A stretch of DNA of 64,000 nucleotides from Nyssa sinensis (GCA_008638375.1 CM018032.1:56487382-56551381); one strand, 5' to 3'. Counted from the first letter of the stretch, positions 35,676 to 48,224 are shown. The notes: generated from the letters alone by a model not told the origin. Translations and numbers: made by a program.

Positions 35676-38600
35676 TGTCACGCCCCGAATTCCAGCGAAC
35701 CCGAGGCGCGAGTAACGAGACAAAGGAAAATAAAATAATAAAGAAATAAAAGATAATAATAACATTCTCATACATTCTATACACTGCTCTGATACATACA
35801 TAGGTCTAGTCCACTTGCTTACAACATGTAAAATGAAATACGGTCTTATATAAAAAACAAACGCCCCTTGGGCCTAACACAGTCCCTAGTCAGATCATCT
35901 CCACGTCTCGTACTGCTGGGACATCATCTGAAATGTTTGCCCCATTAAAGGGGTCAGCTCAACATGCTGGTACAATATAATGCTAATGCAAGAAACAAAA
36001 CTAAGGTCGTGGCAAGTGCAAGTGTACAATTATTTCTATATGGCATTCAATATCGTGATGACAGTATATGAGCAGTATATAGTATATGCACTGTATGCGT
36101 GACACACCCATGCAACTCTATGCCACCCATGTCTCATGATACGGTCATTCTCCGCTGGCATGAGTACCGCCGCGTATGTCTCGCTTCACGGTCCGGAATC
36201 CGTCAGGCTTGCAAGTACCGATTGGCCGATTTTGGGTTTTTCACCACAGGATCTGCACCCTCATAATGCAAAGCACCAAGTGCTTACCCACGCCATGTCC
36301 AAGGAGTTACGCAATGCCAATATGCTCAGATCTCAATGATGCATCTCATTCATACATAAAGCATGCCTTCAAGTACACAATTCATAATATCAACAGTTCT
36401 TCAAAGCATATAATTCACACACTACACTAACACATGCAATATACCCATAATCATCATACAACTTAACAAGATAGCACGTAGCACATAAGCATGTGAACAC
36501 TCAAGCAAACATGTGAACAATCAATGCGGCAAAGCAAGTATTCCTAATCTCAATTCTATTTCTTACTTAGCACAATATATCATACCTGGTAATCGATCTC
36601 AAACTGGAAAAGTGTACTCGTAGTAAAGTGAAACCACCGTAAGAACACCGAAGGCTAGGTCACCTTTTCTTTGCCTTTCCGTGTCCCTAAAATTCATAAC
36701 ATGAAACTCAGTTTAATTGTCACTTGAATTATGCTATTCATCAAATTTTATGTCTTTAATTCATAAGCTTCTATTTTGCTAAATTAGACCCTACTATTGA
36801 GTCCGGAACGTCGAAGAAAATAAGTTTAGGCTTTTGTAGAAGTCAATTCGGACTCCTGGGTTCAAAAGGGCAAAACAGTCATTTTGCACTTTACACGTGT
36901 CCTCACATTTCGTGACCTCTTTTTACAATTCGGACTCCACTGTTGAGTCCGGAATGCTCGAGATAATTAAGTTTCACTACTTGTTCACTAAATTCGGAGT
37001 TCATTTGACTGTATTTCAATTCAGGGGCATTTTGGTAATTTTATATGTTACTACGGGTCTTTTATTTTTTGGGACCCCGTCTCTTAAAACGGACCTCACC
37101 ATTGGCCTCAGAATGGCCGAGATAGTCAAAATACACTAATGACTTGTCCCATTTGGACTCCGGGATATTTTTGAATATTTAAATAATTTAATTAATTAAT
37201 TTAATTAATAATTTATTAATATTTTATTCAGGAGGGTCAAATCAGAATTATTAATAGTGGGGGGGTCAATTTATAATTTTCGTAAGTTTTGGGTTAATTT
37301 TCAATTATCAAAAGTTCAGGGGCAGAATTGTAAATTTGAATTCTCCTATTCCTAATTCGGACAGCCAAACAAGGATCAGCCTAAAACAGGGATAAGATAT
37401 CCCTGTTCTTATTATTTCAGATTTTCAATTTCATAAATCCACAACCAAACAGCCCCCTTCAACTTTTTAATTTAAAACACATGGCGACACGTGGCAGGGG
37501 CGGTCCACACCCGCCCGAACCGGACCCGAACCGACCCGACCCGACCCGGAACAGACCCCCCCTTCTTCCCCGATTTTTCGGTGACGCCCAGTAGGGTTCC
37601 GGCGCCTCCTCCGGCGCCGGCGACCAATTTCCGGCAGCTTTTTCATGTTTTCAAAATGCCATCTTCTAGAGTTTTTCAAGTAGGTTTCACTCCCATCTTC
37701 CATTTTCAGTTTAGACCAACGGATTTTCACGAAATAGGGCTCAAAGGCCCATGGCCGAATCTCCGGCCAGCTGAATATCTTCAATTTCTCACTCGGTTGT
37801 TCACGGTTTTCCGTCATTTCTTTCTTATTTCATTTTCTGCACTTATTAGGGTTATTTCTATCTCATTAGATTTAAGCTTTGTACATAAAATGCTAATCCA
37901 ACCCCCCCATGACCGTGACCTGCAAACCCCTTTTTCTCCCTCATTTTTCAACCATTTTCCTTCATTCTTTTTGCAAAACAATGCTCACAACATACACTTT
38001 AAAACCCTATGCATCAAATAAATCATCATGCCTTAAAAAAAATAAAACAGAAGGGGTGCACTTACGAATTTTCTGAGCTTTCTCTCTCTAGCCGTGCCTT
38101 CTTTCACCCTCTTGCTCCGAGCTCGAACCAAGCTTCAAACTCTCTCTCAGAGCTCTATTTCTCTCCCTCTTTTCTGTTTCTTTCCTTCTCTTTTCTCCCC
38201 ACCCGAGACTACACTTATGCACACACACAAACCAAATCCCTCACGTCTCTCCCTCACAGCCACTATTCTTGACTCCCTCTCCACCGTCAGCCACCTTTTG
38301 CTTCCCCCCAAATGCAACTTTACATTTAATGCAAAGCTGCTACTATATATCTACATATATATATATATTATCATCACACACACACTAGTTTCACACACTC
38401 CCAATCGGCTGTCCTTCTAGTTTGGTTACAAACACACACACACACACGTCCAGTCACACATACACACAATGCACTGCCATATCTTCTCCCACATATCATT
38501 TTACACATTCATGCACACACATTATTTCACACATACCTACACATATATACTATGCATATATATAATACTAATGCACCAAAATTAATAACCATGATAATAA

Positions 38601-38682
38601 TAACAATAATAATAATAATACTAATAATAAAAATTTAATTAATCAAGAATAATAATAAAAAAAAAAATTTCATGTCATAACA
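35676..38682 (-). mobile_element. Solo LTR (about 3.0 kb) inserted between the CACTA genes
   Basis: Read on the minus strand it starts TGTTATGACATG and ends GGGGCGTGACA, the TG...CA form and a common plant LTR 3' end. The flanks are identical 5-bp repeats TTTAT (35671-35675 and 38683-38687). There is no internal coding, no second LTR, no primer site and no purine tract, so a solo LTR left by recombination is the simplest reading. It could instead be a non-coding element with short ends. An open frame at 37467-37817 is GC-rich leader-like and not a recognised gene. Confidence 0.78.
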
Positions 38683-38749
38683 TTTATGCTGTAATGGATT
38701 TTAATTTTTATGATGTAATGAAATTTACTTTTAACCTTTTGTTTTAGAT

Positions 38750-40208
38750 ATGGTTGGACCAGGATCACGTAGACGCGCAGCCCCGGTGGACCCATCGACC
38801 CCTTCCCCTTCCACTGGAGGATCGACTGATCCTGACATTGATGGTATGGATAGTTCCATTTTGTATTAATGCTTATATAAATATGGTACTAATTGTTTCT
38901 AAAGCTTCGGCCACCACCAGTGATAGACGAGGGCGTGGTAGGTCGAAGAATCAGAGTTTGCAAACACAGATAGAGGCAGCAGGGGGTGCGCGACTCCGGA
39001 TTGAGATACCTGAGGGCTTGCTGAAGCCCGTTGGTGGGTGGGCACAGCAGTTCATTACAGAGGTCGGCATCATTTCCCGACTACGCGCCCCACTCCATAT
39101 TACTGACTGGAGTCAGGTCACTCAGGAGGATCTACACGCTATTCATGCGCAGATCCTGGTATGTCTTTTATTATTGTGTTGAACTAAATTTTAACATTTA
39201 TAATGCCGTAATGTTTTGACAATGACATGCTTTACAGGAGAAGTTTGACGTCAATCTCCACCTACCTCACGTAGCGAGGGCTGTGGATCGTTACCTGGGA
39301 GTCTGTTTCAGGGACTATCGACACTGTCTGCACATGTACTACAAGGCGGAGGTGGCAGCCGGTAGAGAGCCCCGTGACAGACCCTACAGGGGGGTGACGG
39401 TGGAGGATTGGATGTTACTGTGCGACCGGTTCGCAAGTGATACATTCCAGGTAAAATTGTTCAAATTACTTTTGTTGTCTGGTTTAAATCAGTATCATTT
39501 ATACTAACCTTCTTTGTTTTGGCCAAGTGTAGGAACTAAGTAGGAAGAATAGCAAGAGTAGAAGCAAGCAGAAGGTGACCCACTGTGGTGGATCACGTTC
39601 TTTTGTACAGTATAGGCATGATATGGTAAGTTAATAAATGTATGAAGTTCTTATTGTATAATCTATTCATGAAATCACTCTTCATAAGCTACTATTTATT
39701 TGCTCCAGCGAGACCAGGACACCGGTGCACCACCCAGCCCCATTGATTTGTGGCACAGGACGCACTACAACCCCAATAAGGGTTGGGCTGGGCCTGAAGC
39801 ACAGCGGCTTTATGTAAGTTTTTATGTAACTTGCTACAGTATTACTAATTTAATATTAATCTAAAGTTATAAAAGTAGTAACATGTATTTATGTTTTTAT
39901 AGGAGGAGATGGTCCGGCTGCGTGATAAGCCGACACCTGAGGGTCAGGATCCGCCGACCGATGACCAGATACGGGAGACTGTTTTGGGCAAGAGGCGTGG
40001 CTATGTGCGTGGCTTAGGGACTAGGATGGCGCCGACGACATCGTCCTTTGAGAGTGATGCTAGGGCACACTCAGCTACGGAGGCAGTTCAACAAGAGAAT
40101 GTAGTGCTACGCTAGAGACTAGATAGCCTCGAGGAGCGATATACCGAGATACAGACTCTTTTGCAGACGATGATCAGCCAACAGCGTGACTCTTCACAAC
40201 CTTGGTAA
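38750..40208 (+). pseudogene. CACTA TNPA/Ptta-type protein, six exons, one nonsense codon
   Basis: Exons 38750-38843, 38905-39158, 39238-39450, 39533-39625, 39709-39813 and 39903-40208 join in phase. The product has a Ser/Pro-rich start, a GARLRIEIPEGLLKPVGGWA segment, the RYLGVCFRDYRHCLHMYYKA core with WMLLCDRFASDTFQ, SPIDLWHRTHYNPNKGWAGP, VLGKRRGYVRGLG and a C-terminal coiled-coil (RLDSLEERYTEIQTLLQTM). This is the Ptta/En/Spm (Transposase_24) family, the accessory DNA-binding partner of TNPD. An in-frame TAG at 40113-40115 (likely from CAG, Gln) cuts off the coiled coil. Confidence 0.85.
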
Positions 40209-40253
40209 CTTTTTAAAATTATATACTTTCGTAGATTTATTATTTATAGAAAA

Positions 40254-42552
40254 TGCACCGAAACCACATCACACACCTCACAAATGATAAAATAGACTTG
40301 AACGAACTTACGACACTCGGTTCCGATGCCCGGTTTGAAACTTATGCAAGTTTCAGCTCCAAAAAGGCCCATTTTGGGGTTTTGACAGACCAAAATGCCG
40401 GATATCGGCCTAACTGCACCAAAACCACATCACACACCTCACAAATGATAAAATAGACTTGCACGAACTTACGACCCTCGGTTTCGATGCCCGGTTTGAA
40501 ACTTATGCAAGTTTCAGCTCCAAAAAGGCCCATTTTGGGGTTTTGACAGACCAAAATGCCGGATATCGGCCTAACTACACCGAAACCACCTCACACACCT
40601 CAAAAATGATAAAATAGACTTGCACGAACTTACGACACTCGGTTCCGATGCCCGGTTTGAAACTTATGCAAGTTTCAGCTCCAAAAAGGCCCATTTTGGG
40701 GTTTTGATAGACCAAAATACCGGATATCGGCCTAACTGCACCGAAACCATATCACACACCTCACAAATGATAAAATAGACTTGCACGAACTTACGACACT
40801 CGGTTTCGATGCCCGGTTTGAAACTTATGCAAGTTTCAGCTCCAAAAAGGCCCATTTTGGGGTTTTGATAGACCAAAATGCCGGATATTGGCCTAACTGC
40901 ACCGAAACCACCTCACACACCTCACAAATGATAAAATAGACTTGCACAAACTTACGACCCTCGGTTCCGATGCCCGGTTTGAAACTTATGCAAGTTTCAG
41001 CTCCAAAAAGGCCCATTTTGGGGTTTTGACAGACCAAAATGCCGGATATCGGCCTAACTGCACCGAAACCACATCACACACCTCACAAATGATAAAATAG
41101 ACTTGCACGAACTTACGACCCTCGGTTCCGATGCCCGGTTTGAAACTTATGCAAGTTTCAGCTCCAAAAAGGCCCATTTTGGGGTTTTGACAGACCAAAA
41201 TGCCGGATATCGGCCTAACTGCACCGAAACCACCTCACACACCTCACAAATGATAAAATAGACTTGCACGAACTTACGACCCTCGGTTCCGATGCCCGGT
41301 TTGAAACTTATGCAAGTTTCAGCTCCAAAAAGGCCCATTTTGGGGTTTTGATAGACCAAAATGCCGGATATCGGCCTAACTGCACCGAAACCACATCACA
41401 CGCCTCACAAATGATAAAATAGACTTGCACGAACTTACGACACTCGGTTCCGATGCCCGGTTTGAAACTTATGCAAGTTTCAGCTCCAAAAAGGCCCATT
41501 TTGGGGTTTTGATAGACCAAAATTTCGGATATCGGCCTAACTGCACCGAAACCACATCACACACCTCAAAAATGATAAAATAGACTTACACGAACTTACG
41601 ACACTCGGTTCCGATGCCCGGTTTGAAACTTATGCAAGTTTCAGCTCCAAAAAGGCCCATTTTGGGGTTTTGACAGACCAAAATGCCGGATATCGGCCTA
41701 ACTGCACCGAAACCACATCACACACCTCACAAATAATAAAATAGACTTGCACGAACTTACGACCCTCGGTTCCGATGCCCGGTTTGAAACTTATGCAAGT
41801 TTCAGCTCCAAAAAGGCCCATTTTGGGGTTTTGACAGACCAAAATGCCGGATATTGGCCTAACTGCACCGAAACCACCTCACACACCTCACAAATGATAA
41901 AATAGACTTGCACGAACTTACGACACTCGGTTCCGATGCCCAGTTTGAAACTTATGCAAGTTTCAACTCCAAAAAGGCCCATTTTGGGGTTTTGACAGAC
42001 CAAAATGCCGGATATCGGCCTAAATGCACTGAAACCACCTCACACACCTCAAAAATGATAAAATAGACTTGCACGAACTTACGACACTCGGTTCCGATGC
42101 CCGGTTTGAAACTTATGCAAGTTTCAGCTCCAAAAAGGCCCATTTTGGGATTTTGACAGACCAAAATGCCGGATATCGGCCTAACTGCACCGAAACCACC
42201 TCACACACCTCACAAATGATAAAATAGACTTGCACGAACTTACGAAACTCGGTTCCGATGCCCGGTTTGAAACTTATGCAAGTTTCAGCTCCAAAAAAGC
42301 CCATTTTGGGGTTTTGACAGACCAAAATGCCGGATATCGGCCTAACTGCACCGAAACCACCTCACACACCTCACAAATGATAAAATAGACTTGCACGAAC
42401 TTACGACACTCGGTTCCGATGCCCAGTTTGAAACTTATGCAAGTTTCAGCCTTAAAAAGGCCCATCCTGGGTTTTGCCAGACCAAAATGCCGGATATCGG
42501 CCTAACTGCACCCGAACCACCTCACACACCTCAAAAATGATAAAATAGACTT
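40254..42552. repeat. 161-bp satellite array, 14 units plus a partial unit
   Basis: Units begin TGCACCGAAACCAC and repeat every 161 bp with few substitutions. One 1-base loss occurs near 42465. Each unit contains the inverted motif TGAAACTTATGCAAGTTTCA. The last unit breaks off after ATAAAATAGACTT. Long open frames on the minus strand repeat with the same period, but they are by-products of the 161-bp register and match no protein family. The array lies between a donor-like GGTAACT at 40205 and an acceptor-like TTTCAG at 42669, so it may sit in a 3' untranslated intron of the TNPA gene. Confidence 0.95.
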
Positions 42553-42669
42553 ATGATGCTTTATGTCATTCTTACTATTTATGCATGCAAAAAAAAATAA
42601 CTATTCACATTCTATGTTCATATATATTTAATAATTGTTCTAATATATGTCGTTTGATATTTATTTCAG

Positions 42670-42983
42670 ATTGATCGGGGATTATTGTCGCGCCGCCATC
42701 TTTATGTTTTGCATCGGAACTTGTTATTTTTATTTTTTATTTTCATGGACATCTGTAGTAACATTTTGGAGACAATTTTTAATTTTTCTATTTAGTGATG
42801 AATGGTACTGTTACAATTGTACATAATTAGTTTAATATATATATATGAATGTATTTTTCTGTTTTAAAATATTCATTTCAGAATGCTTGAATTTTATTGT
42901 ATATCAGGATGGATGATTGATACAGGTTTAAACAGGAACAAAACAATATTAAAACAAACTAGATCTGGCTGGAAAAAAAAAAA
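42670..42983 (+). other. Probable 3' untranslated exon of the CACTA TNPA gene
   Basis: It follows the acceptor TTTCAG. Splicing from 40204 gives an immediate TGA, and reading through gives TAA, so the protein ends either way. The sequence ATTGATCGGGGATTATTGTC and what follows is non-coding and ends before the subterminal repeats. Confidence 0.4.
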
Positions 42984-43391
42984 AAAACCACTTTTAGCGA
43001 CGCACACCATAGCGTCGCTAAAAGTGATTTAAACATTCAGTATTAGCGACGCACAGTGTGCGTCACTAAAAGTCTTTATTGGCGACGCACACATGGGCGT
43101 CGCTAATACCCACTTTTAGCGACACACAGTGTGCGTCGCTAATACTCAATTTTAGGCCCTTGGGAATTATTAGCGACGGACCGTCCAATTATTAGCGACG
43201 CTATGTGTGCGTCGCTAATAGTCACTTTTAGCGACGCCAACGGTTTGTGCGTCGCTAATAGTATTTGCGACGGCGCTTTTTGTGACGCCTTAGCGACGCA
43301 CGTTTGTGCGTCGCTAAAGATCTTTAGCGACGCACAGTTGCATTATTAGTGACGCTCGCGCGCGTCGCTAATAGTGCATTTTGTTGTAGTG
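42984..43391. promoter_or_regulatory. 3' subterminal repeat zone of the CACTA element
   Basis: Dense TTAGCGACGCAC / GTGCGTCGCTAA motifs in both orientations, several as hairpins separated by AGTGT-type loops, end at TTTTGTTGTAGTG. The zone is longer than its 5' counterpart. These are expected TNPA-binding sites, inferred from the family. Confidence 0.8.
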
Positions 43392-43486
43392 TACATACAG
43401 CTTCAAATTTTCATTTCCATTGAAATTTCATGCCATAGTTCCATAAAAACAAAAGGGGTTTTGCAGAGAAAGACTTTGGGCAGTGC

Positions 43487-43490
<4 letters not shown>

Positions 43491-43560
<70 letters not shown>
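43491..43560. repeat. (GT)n(GA)n compound microsatellite
   Basis: A GT run passes directly into a GA run, 100 bases right of the CACTA element. Confidence 0.95.
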
Positions 43561-43562
<2 letters not shown>

Positions 43563-43901
43563 TCTATTTTTTATTCAATCATAAGATAATATAATAAGAG
43601 GTATGGTTTAGTTCCATAGAAACTTCTTCTCATTATTGAGAAAAACTTTTTAGCAGAGCAAGAAATTTTCTTGGGAAGGAAGGGGTGTGGGGGCTGGGGA
43701 AGAAGGAGTAATGGAGGGTGTTTGCCTTAAGTTGTATTTTCCTGCATGTGGTCTGCAACTTGTCATGGGGAAAAAATGCTTGATAGTACACAGTGCAGAG
43801 TTAATGAAATTGTATTTGCCTGCATATGGTCTGTAACTTTTCTTGAGGACAAAATGCTTAATATTAATGGAAATATATTTTTCTTAGGTTGTGGTACACG
43901 G

Positions 43902-44181
43902 TGTTGGAGATAAAAAAATAAATAACAGAGAAACAAAGGAAAACAGAGAAACGGGTAGTCTTTAATCTATATAAAATACTGAAGCAAATGTGCCTATATA
44001 TAGGCTTACAATCAGAAATAACATAACAGAATTTTTGGACCACTAAGTCACTAACATAAACCCACTACAACCACTAGCATAATATTAGCAACAATATCAA
44101 CTACCCAATTGACTAAACAAACTCAGAGAAAAATACGGACACTACTAACAACCCAAACAGACTTTGAATCATTCTTCAACA
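43902..44181 (-). repeat. 3' LTR of the Copia element (left)
   Basis: 280 bp. It holds an extra GAAAC-type duplication near its start relative to the other LTR, and a TATATATAGGC stretch usable as a TATA box. TG...CA ends. Confidence 0.9.
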
Positions 44182-46030
44182 CTCCCCCTTGATTCAAAGT
44201 TGCAAACGCCAAGAAAAGCTTTGAAGTAGAAAAACTTTTCTTTCGACAAAGACTTCGTCAGTATATCAGCCAGCTGCTCTTGAGTGTTACAATACTTCAA
44301 AGTTATTTCCTCCTTCACAACCAAATCACGAATGAAATGGAAACAAATATCTATATGCTTTGTTCTGCTATGAAATGCTGGATTTTTTGTCATAAAAATG
44401 GTTGCCTTGTTGTCACAAAATATCTCCGTTGCTCCTTCTTGCCTTTTTTGAAGTTCAGCTAACATTCTTCTTAACCATATGGCTTGACAAGCTACTGAAG
44501 TGGCTGCAACGTACTCAGCTTCTGAAGACGACAATGCTGTTGTGGCTTGCTTCTTTGAGCTCCAAGTGATTACTTCTGATCCAAGAGTAAAAACATTTGC
44601 TGAAATATTTCCGCCTATCATCCAATGAACTTGCCCAATCGCTGTCCGTGAACCCACATAATTTGAAATTGAAAACTTTTGAGTACCAAATCCCATAATC
44701 CAGAGTTCCAGCAATGTAACACAAGACCCGCTTCGCTGCTCCACAATGAAGCTTTGAAGAATGTTGCATAAACCTGTAAATCACACTAACAGAAAATGCA
44801 ATATCGGGTCGAGTGTGGGTTAGATAAATTAAACCACCAACCAAGCTTCTGAATCTTCTAACATCAACCATCTTTGCCCCATCTTCACACTGCAATTTTT
44901 CATTGATATTCATGGGTGTAGTTGCTGGTTTACAATTAAGCATGCCAAATTTATTAAGAAGATCCTTGGCATATTTTCTTTGGGAAATGAAAATCCCATC
45001 TTCTGCTTGTTGGACCTCAAGGCCAAGAAAATAATGTAGCAAACCCATATCATACATTTCAAACTCATGCATCATACATGATTTAAATACAGCCACAAGA
45101 GAACTAGAGGAGCTTGTATAAATGATATCATCAACATAAAGACAAATAATGATGAAATCATTTTTACCTTCCTTCTTTACGTAGAGAGTGGGTTCATTCT
45201 CACTTCTCAAGAATCCATTTTGCTGAAAGTATCCATCAATTTTGCTATACCATGCCCGAAGAGCCTGCTTCAATCAGTACAATGCCTTTCTCAACTTGTA
45301 CACCTTTGTCTCTTTGCCTTCAATCATGAAACCTTCTGGTTGAGTTACATAAACTTCCTTTTGTGGATCTCCATTTAGAAATGCTGACTTCACATCAAGT
45401 TGATAAACAGGCCATTGTAATTGTGCAGCCAATGCTAAAACAATCCTCACAGTTTCAAAACGAGCTACTAGAGAAAAGGTTTCTTCGAAATCAACACCAT
45501 GTTGCTGTGCATATCCCTTTGCCATAAGCTGAGCTTTGTGCTTTTGTATACTTCCATCTGCACCAAATTGTCTTGAATACCCACTTCAAACCAATTACAT
45601 TTTTGCCTTCCAGTAAGTCCATCATCTCCCATGTTCTGTTCTTTTCAATTGCTGTCAATTCTTCCATCATCGCTCTTTGCCATTCTTCTTTTGTAGCTGC
45701 TTCTCCATAAGTTATAGGATCTGAAACAGTAAGAGCAAATTGGCAAGGCTCATAAATGTCTCTCAAGGATCTAAACTTCCTGGGTGGTGTCTCATCCGAA
45801 GACTCTTCAAGAGTGGACGAAGAGTCTCTGCTTGGTGATGTCCGAGGTTGATGAACTTGGTGATGCCATAAAGGAACCAGATGAACTTGGTGACGCCATA
45901 GAGGAATTGGTTGGTGAACTTGTAGGAGTTGGCTCTTGACTTTCATTTGGAGAGATTCCAATGGACATAGGAACCTATTGTTGCATCTTCTCACCACTTC
46001 CACACCAATCCCAGCTTGTATTTTCATCAA
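44169..46030 (-). pseudogene. Copia reverse transcriptase and RNase H, frameshifted
   Basis: The RT starts at about 45740 (EWQRAMMEELTAIEKNRTW) and shifts frame near 45530-45570. It continues as [16 protein letters not shown] and [12 protein letters not shown], hits an in-frame TGA at 45274-45276, and resumes with the active site YVDDIIY. It runs to GLIYLTHTRPDIAFSV and LCGFTDSDWASSLDDRRK. RNase H shifts frame near 44740 and ends with EIFCDNKATIFMTKNP and QLADILTKSL at 44169. At least three lesions make it inactive. Confidence 0.9.
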
Positions 46031-46305
46031 ATACTATGTCCCTTCTAATTAAAATCTTGCCACTAAGAGGGTTATATAATCTCTATGCTTTGGATTGTGT
46101 ACAGTAACCAATGAAAATACATTTTTCAGATTTTTTATTAAGTTTATGACAGAATTGAGAATTTACCAAAGCATAAGCAATACACCCAAAAACTCTTAAA
46201 TGACTTACAGATGGTTTTGTGCCACGCCAAGCTTCAAATGGAGTTCAATTCATGACTGCCCTTGTGGGAGAAAGATTCAATAAATAAACTGATGTTGCCA
46301 CAGCT

Positions 46306-46869
46306 TCAGCCCAAAATTCGTTCGAAAGTCCCTTTGCTTGTAACATGCTTCCTTGCCATCTCCACAACAGTTCGATTCTTCCGCTCAGAGACGCCATTTT
46401 GCTCTGGAGTGTAAGGAGCTGTCAACTCCCTATGAACGCCATTTTCTTCACAAAAAATATCAAAATCTTTGGACAAGAATTCTCCACCTCTATCAGTGCA
46501 AAGAACTTTGATGCAAAATCCACTTTGCTTTTCAACTTTAGCTTTGAAGTGTGTGAATTTCTCAAAGGCTTCTGATTTGTTTTCCAAAAAATAAACCCAA
46601 CTCATGCGACTATAATCATCAGTAAAGAGCAAGAAGTAACGACTTCCACCAAAAGATTTTGTTTGCATAGGTCCACATAAATCAGCATGAATTAATTCGA
46701 GACACGTTGAAGCTCTCCAATCCTTTCTAACTGGAAATGACTTTCTAGTTTGTTTCCCATAAATGCACCCTTCACATAATTCAATGGAACCAATTTTTGG
46801 TAGTTTAAAAACCATACCTCTTTCATTTAGCAATTTCATACCCTTGATGTTAAGATGCCCGTATTGCAA
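46306..46869 (-). pseudogene. Copia integrase fragment
   Basis: The zinc-binding end (YGHLN, CEGCIYGKQ), then the catalytic core with the DDE residues in place: HADLCGPM, TDRGGEF and TPEQNGVSERKNRT. The frame breaks at about 46345-46306, before the C-terminal domain (normally FWAEA). Confidence 0.88.
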
Positions 46870-47624
46870 ATGCCAAGCTTCGAGTCATTTTTTTCACTAG
46901 TAGCAAAGACAAAATTCTCCATGCTTGAAACTTCCATTGGGAACATTTTGTTTTGAGTCATGTTAATATTAATCAACGTATGGCCTGAGTACTTGTCTTT
47001 AATAACACATGCATCATTGTCAAATAAGATGGAATATCCAGCAGCCATTAATTGCCCAACACTTAGCAAATTATATCCCAAATCAGGTACAAATTGAACA
47101 TTATACAAGAGCTTTACGTTACCATGGGTACTTTCAATGCCCACTGTACCTTTCCCTTCAACTTGCATTTCTTTGGCATTTCCAAGCTGCACCTTCAACT
47201 TCTGTGTCTCATCAAGCTCTTTGAACAAGGATTTCATCCCTGTCATATGATTTGAATAGCCCCTGTCTACGAACCACACATCGCTTGACTTATTGTTAGG
47301 ATCAAAATGAGTCATAAAAAGCTTACTACTTTTTTCTCCATTTTCTGCTGCATAATTCATTTGTTGATCTTTGTACCAGCAATCAGCTTTTATATGACCA
47401 TACTTCTTGCAATGATAGCATTGAACACCATTCTTGTTGTTTCTTTGCTCACCGGACTGCTGTTGCCCATCAAAGTGACCTCTGCCTCTTCCGTTACCAC
47501 GACCACAACCACGACCACGGAATCGTCCTCTTCCAAGGCCTCTGCTTGTAGAACTGTCACTTTCTGCAGCTTTGGTGACTATATCCTTCACTTGAAATGC
47601 CTTTTCTTCATTTTTTTCAAGTGA
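46836..47624 (-). pseudogene. Copia nucleocapsid zinc knuckle and protease
   Basis: In frame after the gag stop. An RG-rich stretch, the zinc knuckle CYHCKKYGHIKADC, then the aspartic protease region VWFVDRGYSNHMTG. The catalytic Asp-Ser-Gly of the family is altered to Asp-Arg-Gly, which should abolish activity. The pre-integrase segment follows, and the frame shifts near 46836-46869. Confidence 0.85.
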
Positions 47625-48224
47625 TCAATTAATTCTTGTCTCATGTGCTTGCAAGGACCCCATTAGTTCATCAAAGGAAAAAACTGACAAATCCTTAGAT
47701 TCTTCTATGGCAGCAACAACGTGATCAAACTTTGGAGTCAAGCTTCTCAGTACCTTTGCAACAATTGTTTCATCAAAAATCTTCTCGCCGTACGATCGCA
47801 TTTGATTGACTATTATCGTTACCCGAGACAGAAAATTAGCAATTGATTCTCCACCCTTCATGTACAAGGTTTCAAAGTCACGTCGTAGTGATTGCAATTT
47901 TACCACGATAACTTTTAAATCACTTTGAAACTCCTTCTGCAGAGTTGACCAAGCTTGCTTCGATGTGGTTGCCTCTACAATTCGTGAGAAGATGCTGTCA
48001 TGAACAGCCTGTTGAATAATCACCAACGCCTTCGAATCTTTCTTCTTATTCTCCTTCAATCTTGTTTCTTCATCAAGATCTGCGTAGCCTTGTTCTACCA
48101 AATCCCAAAGATCTTGAGATTTTAATAGAGTCATCATTTGGATACTCCAAAATCCATAGCCTTCTCCCTTAAAGACAAGGATGAGTGGTTGTGCAGCACT
48201 CATTGCATTGTTGTTGCTGGCCAT
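47625..48224 (-). pseudogene. Copia gag (UBN2-type)
   Basis: 199 codons from a Met start 68 bases inside the primer site: NYxFW-like GYGFWSIQMMTLLKSQDLWD near the N-terminus, then AWSTLQKEFQSD and YGEKIFDETIVAKVLRSL, the typical UBN2 Copia capsid. It ends at an in-frame TGA (47625-47627). The same frame continues straight into the zinc knuckle, so the stop is a point lesion in what was one polyprotein. Confidence 0.9.

Larger units (their letters stand above)
28028..43391 (+). mobile_element. Complete 15.4 kb CACTA (En/Spm) DNA transposon
   Basis: The left terminus CACTACAAAAAATAACA and the complement of the right terminus (CACTACAACAAAATGCACT) are the inverted ends. The 3-bp direct repeats TAC flank them (28025-28027 and 43392-43394), the family's target length. 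Both subterminal zones are packed with TTAGCGACGCAC-type repeats. Inside are a TNPD-type transposase gene and a TNPA/Ptta-type gene in the same direction, a 3.0 kb solo LTR and a 161-bp satellite. Three in-frame nonsense codons in the two genes suggest it is no longer autonomous. Confidence 0.95.

Noticed and set aside
37467..37817. An Arg-rich protein on the minus strand inside the solo LTR
   Set aside because: It lies in the GC-rich leader-like part of the LTR, has poly-Arg from a CCG/CGC run, and matches no retroelement protein.
40342..42465. Eleven near-identical 70-codon proteins on the minus strand
   Set aside because: They recur at exactly the 161-bp satellite period and change frame from unit to unit. 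They are a by-product of the array.
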